A model generated the notes under the pieces. That model searched no databases. It worked only from the letters and a program-made list of their open reading frames with translations, and had not been told where the DNA came from. The translations under genes were made by a program, and so were the position numbers. 64,000 nt of DNA from Oscillospiraceae bacterium (lineage in GTDB: Bacteria > Bacillota > Clostridia > Oscillospirales > Acutalibacteraceae): the NCBI GenBank assembly GCA_902792985.1, contig CADBBT010000005.1, positions 61,089 to 125,088 of the forward strand, given 5' to 3'. Below are positions 42,263 through 50,002 of the stretch, one piece after another. Position 1 is the first letter of the stretch. Every line of letters begins with the position of its first letter.

Positions 42263-42969
42263 TACTCCTTCACCACTGTGCCGACATTCTCGCCCTTGAC
42301 CGCGCGCACAATGTTCTGCGGGTCGGCGAGGTTGAACACGAGGATGGAAATGCCGTTGTCGCGGCAAAGCGACGCCGCCGTGCTGTCCATCACCGCGAGA
42401 CCCTTATTGAGAATCTCCGTGTGGGTCAGCGTGTCATATTTCACGGCGTCGGGGAACTTGTTCGGGTCCTTGTCATAAACGCCGTCCACGTTCGTGGCCT
42501 TGAAAATGATCTCCGCGTTGATCTCCGCCGCACGCAGCGCCGCCGCCGTGTCGGTGGAAAAGAACGGGTTGCCGGTACCGCAGCCGAAGATCACGACGCG
42601 CCCCTTTTCCAGATGGCGCACCGCACGGTTCCGGATATACGGCTCCGCCACCTGCGGCATCGGGATCGCGGTTTGCACGCGCACGGGAACGCCCATCTGT
42701 TCCAGCGCGTCCGCGAGCGCCAAGGAGTTCATGGTTGTGGCAAGCATGCCCATGTGGTCGGCGCGGGTACGGTCCATTTCTCCGCTGCTGCGGCCGCGCC
42801 AAAAGTTTCCGCCGCCGACAACCAGACCGATCTGCACGCCGAGCGCCGCGCAATCGCGCACCGCCGCGCAGACACTGTTCACTGTGTCAAAATCGATGCC
42901 CTTTCCGTCCGGACCGGCAAGCACCTCGCCGCTGAGTTTTAAAAGAATTCTATGATACACCGGTTGCAT
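42262..42969 (-). CDS. pyrH: UMP kinase
   Basis: 235 residues, bacterial hexameric UMP kinase of the amino-acid-kinase fold. [20 protein letters not shown] is the nucleotide-binding start, [13 protein letters not shown] and [20 protein letters not shown] follow, and [20 protein letters not shown] is diagnostic. Phosphorylates UMP to UDP. Start 42969 (MQPVYHR) is chosen since GGAGGT lies 7 nt upstream; adjacent ATG 42972 is also possible. The usual neighbours tsf and frr are not adjacent. The last codons (TVVKE) run into heptamer repeat sequence. Confidence 0.95.
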   Translation of the reverse strand: MQPVYHRILLKLSGEVLAGPDGKGIDFDTVNSVCAAVRDCAALGVQIGLVVGGGNFWRGRSSGEMDRTRADHMGMLATTMNSLALADALEQMGVPVRVQTAIPMPQVAEPYIRNRAVRHLEKGRVVIFGCGTGNPFFSTDTAAALRAAEINAEIIFKATNVDGVYDKDPNKFPDAVKYDTLTHTEILNKGLAVMDSTAASLCRDNGISILVFNLADPQNIVRAVKGENVGTVVKE

Positions 42970-43128
42970 CATGATCACCTCCGCTATATTTCATGTCTAT
43001 TTTACACGCCGCGGCAAAGCAAGTAAAGGGGTTTGCAAAAAATTTTACAAGCTTTGCCCCGTCGAGCGTCGACTTCGTTGAAAGCTCCTAAAAAAATCTT
43101 CAAATCCCATGAAAATTTGTTAATAATA

Positions 43129-43157
43129 TTGACATATTTTGTGAATAGGTATAAAAT
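43129..43157 (+). promoter_or_regulatory. Promoter of the secreted hydrolase-like gene
   Basis: Consensus TTGACA (43129-43134), 17-nt spacer, TAAAAT (43152-43157), 32 nt before the ATG at 43190. Confidence 0.85.
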
Positions 43158-43189
43158 ATTGTCAGAATGAATTCCCGGGAGGCTATTTT

Positions 43190-45280
43190 ATGAAGAAAAA
43201 AGGACTTTGCTTGCTGCTGGCTGTCGTGCTGATCTTCAGCGTTTTGCCGCTGAGCGCGATCGCCGAAGGCGTGATTCCCACCATCGTTCTGGGCGGCTAC
43301 ACCTCGCCGCAGATCTATCTGTTCGACGACGAGGGCAACATCATCGAAAAAGTCTGGATGCTCAACCTTGACAATGTGCTGGATGTGGTGAAAAAAGACA
43401 TCCCCGACATCAACAAGGCGAATTTTTACACCATCGTCAACCGCGACCCGTCCTACGCCGGTCAACAGATTTCCGACGCTGTTGCCGAAATTGCAAAATA
43501 TATGCGCCGCAATCCCGACGGCTCCTTGCCCTACAACACCGGCACCTGGCCGCGCTCGGCACAGGAGAGCAACATGGCCTACATCAACGCCCACCGCGCG
43601 GAAAACCCCTATCTTGAAACGGCGGTGAAGGAAAAGCGTCTCACGCCGCTGCTGTGTGAGATGCGCGGCGAAGAAAACGTCTATTGCTTCTCCGTGGACT
43701 GGCGGCAAAACATCATTGAATGCGCGCGCGACCTCGGCAATTTCATCGTGGACGTGCGCAGGCACTCCGGCTCTAAAAAGGTCAACATCTTCTGCGAAAG
43801 CCACGGCGGCGAGGACACCTCGTTTTACATCTGCCTGTCGTCCATCGTTGCAAAGGGCGGCGAAGACGCCGAACGGCTCGGCGAGCTGCTGAATATGAGC
43901 CAAAAAGAGCTCAAGCAGACCTTCAACCTCGGCTATCTCAACAATATTGTGCTCGATAACCCCGCCATCGGCGTACAGATCATGTATGACATCCTCATGG
44001 GCAAGGTGCATTTTGATGCGCCGCGCCTGATCGAATATCTGCAATATGCCAACAATCCCCTTGCGTCCGTCAACGGCGGCGCGGAATATGTTTGGGAATC
44101 CAACCTCGAATGGTTCTTCAACCGGCTGACGCTGGACAACATCAACCGGCTGTTCAACGCGCTGATTCAGAACTACGACATCATCAACATCCTGTATTCC
44201 TTCGGCAGCGCGTGGGATTTCATTCCCCTGCGGCTCTATGACGAGGTGAAGGACGCCAAGCTGAACACGCCCGAAATGCGTGAAAAATATGCCGTGCTCA
44301 TTGAAAAAAGCGACTTTGCCCATTACACCGTGATGGCGCACATGCACGAGTATTTGACCTTTGCGCGCGAAAAGGGCGTCAAAGTCAACATCATCTGCGG
44401 CACCGATCTGCCCGCTGTCACCGGCTCGCGCATCAGCTCCGACGGCCTTGTGGCCGCGCAGGACGCCTCCGGCGCAAAAACAACCGATTACGGCACCCGC
44501 TTCAGCGACGGCTACCGCACCGATTACACCGATAAGGCGGTCACCTGCACCGACAAGACCCACGACCATGTGGCTCCGCGCATGAATCTTGACGACGCTT
44601 ACGGGTATTTGCCCGAAAACACCTGGTTCATCGACGAACAGTATCACGCGCAGTACATCGAAGACCAATACTGCACCGACCTTGTGCTCTGGCTGCTGTA
44701 TACCGACAAAAACCCCGACATTTACACCGACCCGGCGTTCCCGCAGTTTGAAATCACCCACAACGGCAAGTTCGGCCTTCACGCGTGCTTCAACACCTCG
44801 CCCTTCGGCACCATCACGAAAAACGACACCGCGCTGACCGTGACGAACCTTTCCAACAAGAGCAACCTGGAGCTGATCTCCATCAAGGTGGAGGGCGCGG
44901 ACTTCTCCTTTGCCGACGTTTACGGCAAAAAGATTCCGCGCGGAAAAAGTGTTTCGCTTTCGCTCAAGGGCGAAATTCCCGACGCGGACATGAAAAATGT
45001 GCGCCTGAGCTTCTATTTTCTGGAAGACAACTCCCTGCTTGCCATGGACAGCCGCACGATCGCCTTTAACATCAAGGGCGGCAAGAACACCTTTGACAAA
45101 GCGAACCCGATCACCAGCGCCGAAGAGCGCCCGATTTATCTGACCATGCGCGACATCACCGCCGGAATGAAGCAGTTCGACGCGCGCGCCTATCTCAAGG
45201 CAATTCTCATCGCGCAGGTCGTCTATGTGCGCTATCTCTTCAACGCGCTGAAAACCGGCTTCAACAAAATCAAACGCTAA
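43190..45280 (+). CDS. Secreted alpha/beta-hydrolase-like protein (LCAT-like), altered nucleophile elbow
   Basis: 696 residues with a signal peptide (SVLPLSAIAEG). The segment CFSVDWRQNIIECARDLGNF followed by SKKVNIFCESHGGEDT matches the DWRQ...G-H-S-x-G-G region of lecithin:cholesterol-acyltransferase-like hydrolases, with Ser at about residue 204. The first elbow residues are C-E instead of G-H, so catalysis is uncertain. A late HDHVAPRMNLDDAYGY motif could supply Asp or His. A beta domain (about 520-650) and a terminal hydrophobic helix (AILIAQVVYVRYLFNALKTG) follow. Substrate unknown; possibly a surface lipid or glycan ester. Confidence 0.75.
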   Translation: MKKKGLCLLLAVVLIFSVLPLSAIAEGVIPTIVLGGYTSPQIYLFDDEGNIIEKVWMLNLDNVLDVVKKDIPDINKANFYTIVNRDPSYAGQQISDAVAEIAKYMRRNPDGSLPYNTGTWPRSAQESNMAYINAHRAENPYLETAVKEKRLTPLLCEMRGEENVYCFSVDWRQNIIECARDLGNFIVDVRRHSGSKKVNIFCESHGGEDTSFYICLSSIVAKGGEDAERLGELLNMSQKELKQTFNLGYLNNIVLDNPAIGVQIMYDILMGKVHFDAPRLIEYLQYANNPLASVNGGAEYVWESNLEWFFNRLTLDNINRLFNALIQNYDIINILYSFGSAWDFIPLRLYDEVKDAKLNTPEMREKYAVLIEKSDFAHYTVMAHMHEYLTFAREKGVKVNIICGTDLPAVTGSRISSDGLVAAQDASGAKTTDYGTRFSDGYRTDYTDKAVTCTDKTHDHVAPRMNLDDAYGYLPENTWFIDEQYHAQYIEDQYCTDLVLWLLYTDKNPDIYTDPAFPQFEITHNGKFGLHACFNTSPFGTITKNDTALTVTNLSNKSNLELISIKVEGADFSFADVYGKKIPRGKSVSLSLKGEIPDADMKNVRLSFYFLEDNSLLAMDSRTIAFNIKGGKNTFDKANPITSAEERPIYLTMRDITAGMKQFDARAYLKAILIAQVVYVRYLFNALKTGFNKIKR

Positions 45281-45304
45281 AGTACCTCTTCCTCCTTAGA
45301 AATG

Positions 45305-45342
45305 CAAAACCGCTGCGGACTCTGATGCCGCAGCGGTTTTGT
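45305..45342 (+). terminator. Terminator of the hydrolase-like gene
   Basis: Perfect 13-bp stem AAAACCGCTGCGG (45305-45317) with CCGCAGCGGTTTT (45327-45339), T-rich after. Confidence 0.95.
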
Positions 45343-45407
45343 TTTGTCTGCCGATGCAGGGGCTGTCCGTTTTTTCGGACTGAAAGAAAATTTGTTCTTT
45401 TGCTGTA

Positions 45408-45436
45408 TTGACAAGCGCCGTTTTCGCGTGTAAAAT
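45408..45436 (+). promoter_or_regulatory. Promoter of the sigma-4/XRE regulator operon
   Basis: TTGACA (45408-45413), 17-nt spacer, TAAAAT (45431-45436), followed directly by a LexA-type box. Confidence 0.85.
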
Positions 45437-45445
45437 AGAAGTATA

Positions 45446-45457
45446 GAACATTCGTTC
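45446..45457. promoter_or_regulatory. LexA/DinR (SOS) box
   Basis: GAACATTCGTTC fits the Gram-positive LexA core GAAC-N4-GTTC, extended to AGAAC/GTTCT. It begins 10 nt after the -10 hexamer, covering the transcription start, where LexA would block initiation. The match is by eye only. Confidence 0.6.
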
Positions 45458-45520
45458 TTATTTCGCTATCTTTCGTGCGCATCCAAATGCATCACAGAGT
45501 CCAATTCAGGAGGTTTTACC

Positions 45521-46123
45521 ATGCAGAAAACAAGTTTTGATCTCTATGACTACTGGCAGACGGTCAACACGTTCAGCCACATTTATGCGCTTGACAAAAA
45601 TCGCTTTGACGAGCTGCTGTTGCGGCGGCGAAAAGCCGAGCTTTGCGCGCTGCTCACCAAGGTGATCCGCAACGAGCTGAACGAACAGGATCAGCTCCTC
45701 ATTCGCCTGCACTGGTATCAGGGCAAAAACGCGGACGAGCTGTCTGAACTGTTGGGGCTCGACCGCTCCAGCGTTTACCGCAGGATCGAGCGCATCACGA
45801 ACACGCTGTTTGAAAAGCTGAAATATGCGCTGTCCTACCGCTATGACGACGATTTTTCGTCGTCCGCTTCGGCGCTGCTGCGCGGCGATTTGCAGCGGGA
45901 GCTGCAGGCTTCTTCCAAAGCGGGCACAGCGCTGCGCAAATATCGCAAAAAAGTGTGTCTGACAACGGCAGAGCTCGGCGCGATGCTGGGCATTCCCCAA
46001 TCGCGCGTGGAAGCGCTGGAACAGGACGCGGACGCCATGAGCGTCGGCGAGCTGCGGCAGTGCATGACACTGTTCGGCGTGAGCGCGGAAGCGCTGATTT
46101 TCGGCGCAACGGAAAGGGGTTGA
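45521..46123 (+). CDS. DNA-binding regulator: sigma-70 region-4-like HTH plus XRE-type HTH
   Basis: 200 residues, cytoplasmic. Residues 50-95 resemble sigma region 4 (NEQDQLLIRLHWYQGKNADE then LSELLGLDRSSVYRRIERI). Residues 135-195 form a second, Cro/C1-type helix-turn-helix (LTTAELGAMLGIPQSRVEAL, then a SVGELRQCMTLFGVSAEALI tail). No region 2 is present, so it is not a complete sigma factor. Promoter with a LexA-type box suggests DNA-damage control. Co-transcribed with the 71-residue gene 4 bp downstream. Could be a remnant of a mobile element, but no phage genes adjoin. Confidence 0.75.
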   Translation: MQKTSFDLYDYWQTVNTFSHIYALDKNRFDELLLRRRKAELCALLTKVIRNELNEQDQLLIRLHWYQGKNADELSELLGLDRSSVYRRIERITNTLFEKLKYALSYRYDDDFSSSASALLRGDLQRELQASSKAGTALRKYRKKVCLTTAELGAMLGIPQSRVEALEQDADAMSVGELRQCMTLFGVSAEALIFGATERG

Positions 46124-46127
46124 GCGT

Positions 46128-46343
46128 ATGCAGAGCTGGAACCGGCTGCTCAACGCCTATGAGGTTTCCATTGCAACGCAGAGCGGCGTGATCGAGCGCT
46201 ATCGCTTTGCGCAAAAGAAAGCCCTGCGCAGCGGAAACTTTAACGAGGTGCAGCGCGTCAACAGCATTTTGCGCGTGCTGTATGAGGAAAAGGGCGAACT
46301 GGAAGAAAGCGCCGCCCGTTTGCGGCAATATTTGATGGCATAA
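46128..46343 (+). CDS. Small coiled-coil protein downstream of the regulator
   Basis: 71 residues, helical and charged (NRLLNAYEVSIATQSGVIER ... LRVLYEEKGELEESAARLRQ); heptad spacing suggests a short coiled coil. It starts 4 bp after the regulator stop with GAAAGGGG upstream, so it is translationally linked and probably acts with it, for example as a partner or antagonist. No family recognised. Followed by a bidirectional terminator. Confidence 0.75.
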   Translation: MQSWNRLLNAYEVSIATQSGVIERYRFAQKKALRSGNFNEVQRVNSILRVLYEEKGELEESAARLRQYLMA

Positions 46344-46350
46344 AAAAAGA

Positions 46351-46377
46351 ATGTCTCCGGTGACGTATCGGAGACAT
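46351..46377. terminator. Bidirectional terminator
   Basis: ATGTCTCCG (46351-46359) with CGGAGACAT (46369-46377). A run upstream and T run downstream serve both the rightward regulator operon and the leftward peptide G gene (stop 46393). Confidence 0.85.
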
Positions 46378-46392
46378 TTTGTGTTTTTTCAA

Positions 46393-46572
46393 TCAGCTTG
46401 CGTTGTATGCAAATTTCAGCAGACCATAGATCAAGTCTTTTACGTCTTTGTAGTGATCCACTGCGCGGTCAACATCTTCGGTTTCTTCATCTGTTTTACC
46501 GGTGATCTTTTTGACGATCAGATAGTTGAAATCAAAAAGCGCGTCGATGAAATCCCACCATCTTAAAATCAT
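46393..46572 (-). CDS. Small peptide G (59 residues), paralogue of H
   Basis: MILRWWDFIDALFDFNYLIV then KKITGKTDEETEDVDRAVDH and a C-terminal helix ending KFAYNAS. It shares with peptide H the start M-I/L-L-R-W-W/F-D, the central acidic/charged part and the final N-A-S, so the two are paralogues. GAAGGAGGAACAGCC before the ATG at 46572. No signal peptide; the first 20 residues are aromatic and hydrophobic. Cotranscribed with H (43-bp gap). Confidence 0.8.
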   Translation of the reverse strand: MILRWWDFIDALFDFNYLIVKKITGKTDEETEDVDRAVDHYKDVKDLIYGLLKFAYNAS

Positions 46573-46615
46573 GGCTGTTCCTCCTTCTTGAGAAAATGTC
46601 AAAACAGATCAAAAA

Positions 46616-46819
46616 TCAGCTTGCGTTGATGAAAACGCCAAGCGTATCTCTGATGAACTGCATCACTTGCGTAATAACAACGTGCGGTTTCCAAAGCTTA
46701 TCTGCCTCTTGCTGAGCTTCTTCATCATCCAAAGCGATGTCCGAGCGAACCCATTTTTGATAGAAGGCATGACCAAAGTTTGTCAGCGTTTCATATAAAT
46801 CAAACCATCTCAGAAGCAT
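46616..46819 (-). CDS. Small peptide H (67 residues), paralogue of G
   Basis: MLLRWFDLYETLTNFGHAFY then QKWVRSDIALDDEEAQQEAD and an end FIRDTLGVFINAS. Start and end match peptide G. GGAGGGAGGGTGTCAA precedes the ATG, and a promoter lies at 46883-46911. Leaderless, with a tryptophan-containing hydrophobic start, an acidic middle and a hydrophobic end. Function unknown. Confidence 0.8.
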   Translation of the reverse strand: MLLRWFDLYETLTNFGHAFYQKWVRSDIALDDEEAQQEADKLWKPHVVITQVMQFIRDTLGVFINAS

Positions 46820-46882
46820 TTGACACCCTCCCTCCGTAAAAGAATTGAAGAGACACTACAAATTGTGTCATAATCGAAGATT

Positions 46883-46911
46883 ATTGTAACATCTTGTGGA
46901 GAAAATTGCAA
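46883..46911 (-). promoter_or_regulatory. Promoter of peptide genes H-G
   Basis: Minus-strand TTGCAA (46906-46911), 17-nt spacer, TACAAT (46883-46888). Confidence 0.8.
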
Positions 46912-46942
46912 GAGAAAAAAGGAAAAAGTTGACGAAAAAAAG

Positions 46943-46969
46943 AAAAAAGCCGGTAAACCGGCCATTTTC
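46943..46969 (-). terminator. Terminator of peptide gene I
   Basis: GCCGGT/tt/ACCGGC type palindrome at 46949-46962 with T-rich sequence on the minus strand, 20 nt past the peptide I stop. Confidence 0.8.
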
Positions 46970-46989
46970 TTTGAGAATCAATCAGATGA

Positions 46990-47235
46990 TTAGTCGTTCA
47001 CGATGTGAACTTCGATAACCTGATCCGGACCTTCTGACGGCGGGTCAAGGGTCGGGAAGCCACAGAAACCAGCGACCACGTTGTAGATGGTCTTGAAAGC
47101 TTCAGCGAAGCTACCAGTACCAGCAGCGACCTGATTGCCAGCTTCAGCATAGCTCTGAACGCCACCGAAAATGCTCATCGCAGCGTCGATACCACTTCTA
47201 AGGACGTCAAGGACAGTTTGAATAGCACCAGTCAT
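46990..47235 (-). CDS. Small peptide I (81 residues)
   Basis: MTGAIQTVLDVLRSGIDAAM then SIFGGVQSYAEAGNQVAAGT, a helix SFAEAFKTIYNVVAGFCGFP and an end QVIEVHIVND. Glycine/alanine-rich, with amphipathic helices and one cysteine. AAGGAGGTCATTTCCC gives an almost perfect Shine-Dalgarno. Own promoter (47272-47300) and terminator. First of three tandem small-peptide genes on this strand; longer than the rest of the group and without clear similarity to G or H. Confidence 0.8.
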   Translation of the reverse strand: MTGAIQTVLDVLRSGIDAAMSIFGGVQSYAEAGNQVAAGTGSFAEAFKTIYNVVAGFCGFPTLDPPSEGPDQVIEVHIVND

Positions 47236-47271
47236 GGGAAATGACCTCCTTTCTTTAAATAATTCGAATAT

Positions 47272-47300
47272 ACTTTATCACAAAATATTTAAAAAATCAA
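47272..47300 (-). promoter_or_regulatory. Promoter of peptide gene I
   Basis: Minus-strand TTGATT (47295-47300), 17-nt spacer, TAAAGT (47272-47277). Confidence 0.6.
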
Positions 47301-47467
47301 GCATTTTCGTGGAACTTTTTAAGCTCGGTTTAAAGTCTTTTCAACTTGCTCAAAAAATTAGCATGTGCTAACTTTTTCTTTTTGCATTTTTAACAAATAA
47401 TTTTCTGCCTCTGTTCCGCAATTGTTCCTTATACCTTTTGGAAAATCGGTCACTGCTCTGCCATTCC

Positions 47468-47741
47468 AACCTCACCCGTCAGCCTTACGGCTGACACCCT
47501 CCCCAAAGGGGAGGGCAAGATAAGTGCTCTTTTGCCGTGAAGTTCGTTATAAAAATCTTTGCCAATAAATGACGGTTTTAAATGAACTTTGATGTTAAAG
47601 AATGAAGCACTGTTTTTTTGCAAAGTACATTCAGAAATGATTGCTTCTTATACGCATTTTATGACTACCTATCTATAAAAGCGAACCAAACTTGCCCTCC
47701 CCTTTGGGGAGGGTGTCAGCCGCAGGCTGACGGGTGAGGTT
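47468..47741 (+). mobile_element. MITE-like element, copy 2, with ~51-bp terminal inverted repeats
   Basis: Left end 47468-47519 (AACCTCACCCGTCAGCC ... AAAGGGGAGGGCAAG) is nearly the perfect reverse complement of 47691-47741. Each end itself folds into two hairpins. The ~170-nt AT-rich core begins AGTGCTCTTTTGCCGTGAAG and ends TATAAAAGCGAACC, matching the core of copy 1 (38464-38637) in the opposite orientation. No open frame for a transposase. The remaining spacer 47301-47467 and 47742-47863 shows no other gene. Confidence 0.8.
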
Positions 47742-47765
47742 TCGCGCATCACGCTTTGCGCGGCG

Positions 47766-47806
47766 CTTTGCAATTCCGCATTCCGCATTCCGAATTCCGA
47801 ATCACG
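47766..47806. repeat. CATTCCG heptamer repeat
   Basis: CAATTCCG, CATTCCG, CATTCCG, AATTCCG, AATCACG: five 7-mer units upstream of the SpoVAF-like gene. Same 7-nt period as the other tandem repeats of the window. Confidence 0.7.
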
Positions 47807-47863
47807 CGCATATTTCCCCTTTCTTCGGTAACACTAACCGCAAAACCAAAGGGGGCAAAAGCG

Positions 47864-49285
47864 ATGTCACAAAGCGATTTTTCACCCGCGTTTGCGGAAA
47901 CAGCGGCAACGGTCAACTGTTACCTGCGTGTACACGAAAGCTTTGATCTGATCGTAAAGCAGCTGCGCATCGGCGGGCGAAAGGCGCTGTTTTATTTTGC
48001 CGAAGGGCTGGTCAAGGACGAGGTGCTCGAGCGGATGCTGGAGTTTTTTTGCGCACTTTCCGAAAAGCAGGTGTCGCAGGCGGCAAACGCGCAGGCGTTC
48101 GTTGAAACGTTCGTCACCTATCCGCAATCGTGCGCCGAAACTTCGATGGTGCATTTTTCAACCGCCGTGCTCTCCGGCGCGGTGGGAATGCTCGTGGAGG
48201 GGTTCGACAAAGCGATCGTCATTGACCCGCGCGTGTATCCTTCGCGTGCCATGCGCGAACCCGACAACGACCGGCTGCTGCGCGGTTCGCACGAAGGGTT
48301 TCTGGAATCAGTGCTCGCCAACACGTCGCTCATCCGCAGGCGCATCCGCAATGTGGATCTCACCTTTCGGCAGTTTCAGATCGGCAAAAGTTCAAAAACC
48401 GACGTGGTGCTCTGTTATATCAACGGTCTTGCCGACGAAAACCGGTTGGAGCGGCTGACAAAGCGGCTTGCGGAAATCGACGTGCCGAGCCTGACCATGG
48501 GGCAGGAAAGTCTGCGTGAATGTTTGCTGCCGACTCAGCCGTGGAACCCGTTCCCCCGCTTTCGCCATACCGAACGGCCCGACACTGCGGCAGCCTGCTT
48601 GAACAGCGGCAACCTTCTGCTGCTTGTGGACGGGTCGCCCAGCGCGATGATCGTGCCGACGGGCATCTTTGATTATGTGCAGGACACGAACGATTATTGT
48701 TTTCCGCCGATGCTCGGCACGTTTTTCCGCTATATGCGCGCGCTGGTGTTCTTTTTGTCGATGATGTTCGTCCCGGTGTGGTATCTGCTGCAGCTGCACG
48801 AGGCAAGCTTGCCGGAATGGACGTATTTCATCTTTGTCAACGAGCCCAACGGCGTTTCCATCTTTTTGCAGTTGGTCGTTTCGGAATTCATCATCGACAC
48901 GCTGCGCCTTGCTTCGCTGAACACGCCCAGCGTGCTGAGCAATTCGTTCGCTGTGGTGGGTGCGCTGGTGCTTGGAGAATTCGGCGTGTCGTCGGGGATC
49001 TTTGTGCCGGAGGTAGTGCTGTTTATGGCGTTTTCGGCAATCGCCAACTTCACGCAGTCGAGCTATGAGCTGGGCTTTGCGATCAAGGGCTGCCGGATGC
49101 TGATCTTGTTTTTGACGTTTTTGTTCGACGTCTGGGGCTTTGCGGCGGGTGTGCTGGTCGTGGTGCTCGTAATCGCCACCACGCGCACCATTGACGGTTA
49201 CACCTATCTGTATCCGCTGCTCCCGTTTGACAAAAAGGCGCTGGTGAGCCTGCTTGCGCGAAGACAGCTTCGGTCAAAAAAATGA
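47864..49285 (+). CDS. SpoVAF/GerA-family spore protein
   Basis: 473 residues. N-terminal soluble half contains KTDVVLCYINGLADENRLER and NPFPRFRHTERPDTAAACLN then LLLLVDGSPSAMIVPTGIFD, the GerA-family block, with the P-F-P-R...T-E-R-P-D form closest to SpoVAF. The C-terminal half has about five membrane helices (RYMRALVFFLSMMFVPVWYL onward). SpoVAF acts with the SpoVA dipicolinate channel and FigP in germination. Start 47864 follows AAAGGGGGC. It stands alone; no other spoVA gene is adjacent. Evidence that the organism sporulates. Confidence 0.88.
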   Translation: MSQSDFSPAFAETAATVNCYLRVHESFDLIVKQLRIGGRKALFYFAEGLVKDEVLERMLEFFCALSEKQVSQAANAQAFVETFVTYPQSCAETSMVHFSTAVLSGAVGMLVEGFDKAIVIDPRVYPSRAMREPDNDRLLRGSHEGFLESVLANTSLIRRRIRNVDLTFRQFQIGKSSKTDVVLCYINGLADENRLERLTKRLAEIDVPSLTMGQESLRECLLPTQPWNPFPRFRHTERPDTAAACLNSGNLLLLVDGSPSAMIVPTGIFDYVQDTNDYCFPPMLGTFFRYMRALVFFLSMMFVPVWYLLQLHEASLPEWTYFIFVNEPNGVSIFLQLVVSEFIIDTLRLASLNTPSVLSNSFAVVGALVLGEFGVSSGIFVPEVVLFMAFSAIANFTQSSYELGFAIKGCRMLILFLTFLFDVWGFAAGVLVVVLVIATTRTIDGYTYLYPLLPFDKKALVSLLARRQLRSKK

Positions 49286-49295
49286 GCGCGTCCGG

Positions 49296-49400
49296 CGGCT
49301 TCACCGGGTTGCGCCAACGGAAGGGGTGAAGGAAAGAGCAAACCTCCTTTTTTCCCCCTCAGTCACCTGCGGTGACAGCTCCCCCAAAAGGGGGGCGCTG
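49296..49400. repeat. REP-like hairpins after the SpoVAF-like gene
   Basis: GGCGGCTTCACCGGGTTGCG and AGTCACCTGCGGTGACAGCT then CCCCCAAAAGGGGGG: three short palindromes of the kind seen at 33607-33770. Probably the 3' structure of the preceding gene. Confidence 0.55.
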
Positions 49401-49431
49401 AAAGCGTTTTTCTTAAGTTGATGACATTGCC

Positions 49432-49660
49432 GCCCCTACGGATTCATATTTCCTGTTCTCTGATTCCTGCACATCTCCACTCTCTACTCTCCACACTTCA
49501 CTCTTCCCTCAACCCCTCAATCCCTCAATCCCTTAATCCCTTATTCCCTGATTCCCTGATTCCCTGATTCCTCTCCACTCTCCACTCTCAACCCTGCCCC
49601 CTGTCCCCTGTTCCCTGTTCCCTGTTCCCTGTTCCCTGCCCCCTGTCCCCGGACAGATTT
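49432..49660. repeat. Dispersed direct repeat plus CTGTTCC/TCCCTGA heptamers
   Basis: The first ~120 nt (CCGCCCCTACGGATTCATATT ... CACATCTCCACTCTCTACTC) almost duplicate 33776-33900. Then come TGATTCCC octamers and about eight tandem 7-mers (CCCCCTG, TCCCCTG, TTCCCTG). Non-coding. Confidence 0.8.
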
Positions 49661-49680
49661 TCGGACAGGTTTGCACATCA

Positions 49681-49707
49681 AAAACCCCTTGATTTACAAG
49701 GGTTTTT
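49681..49707 (+). terminator. Terminator-like hairpin
   Basis: AAAACCCCTTG/attta/CAAGGGTTTTT with one bulged C. No gene ends immediately before it; 49708-49945 is purine-rich spacer (AAAGAAAGAAAAGAAAGAAAG near 49795) with no open frame I trust. Confidence 0.6.
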
Positions 49708-49945
49708 CTGCGCTTTTTGAAAAAAACCGAACAGATAAATGCACGCATTTTGAACAACCGCCGAACAGCGCGCGCACAGCGGGCGCACACTATAAAGAAA
49801 GAAAAGAAAGAAAGAATGAAAGACGTATACACTTAACGCGCGCACACGCGCGCGAGGATGCAGCGCAAGAAAAAAGAGATTTTTCCTTTGTCAAAAAACG
49901 CATTCCCGCTGTCTATTAAAAAGCATGAATCTTGCGCTTGAAAAA

Positions 49946-49975
49946 TTGACTTTCTCCCGCGCCGTGTGGTATAAT
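49946..49975 (+). promoter_or_regulatory. Promoter of the aldo/keto reductase operon
   Basis: TTGACT (49946-49951), 18-nt spacer, TATAAT (49970-49975), 27 nt before the ATG at 50003. Confidence 0.8.
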
Positions 49976-50002
49976 AACACGATCACATATCGGGAGGTTT
50001 TT

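Noticed and set aside
43100-44782. 560-codon minus-strand open frame opposite the hydrolase-like gene
   Set aside because: Antisense shadow; the plus-strand gene has promoter, signal peptide and terminator.
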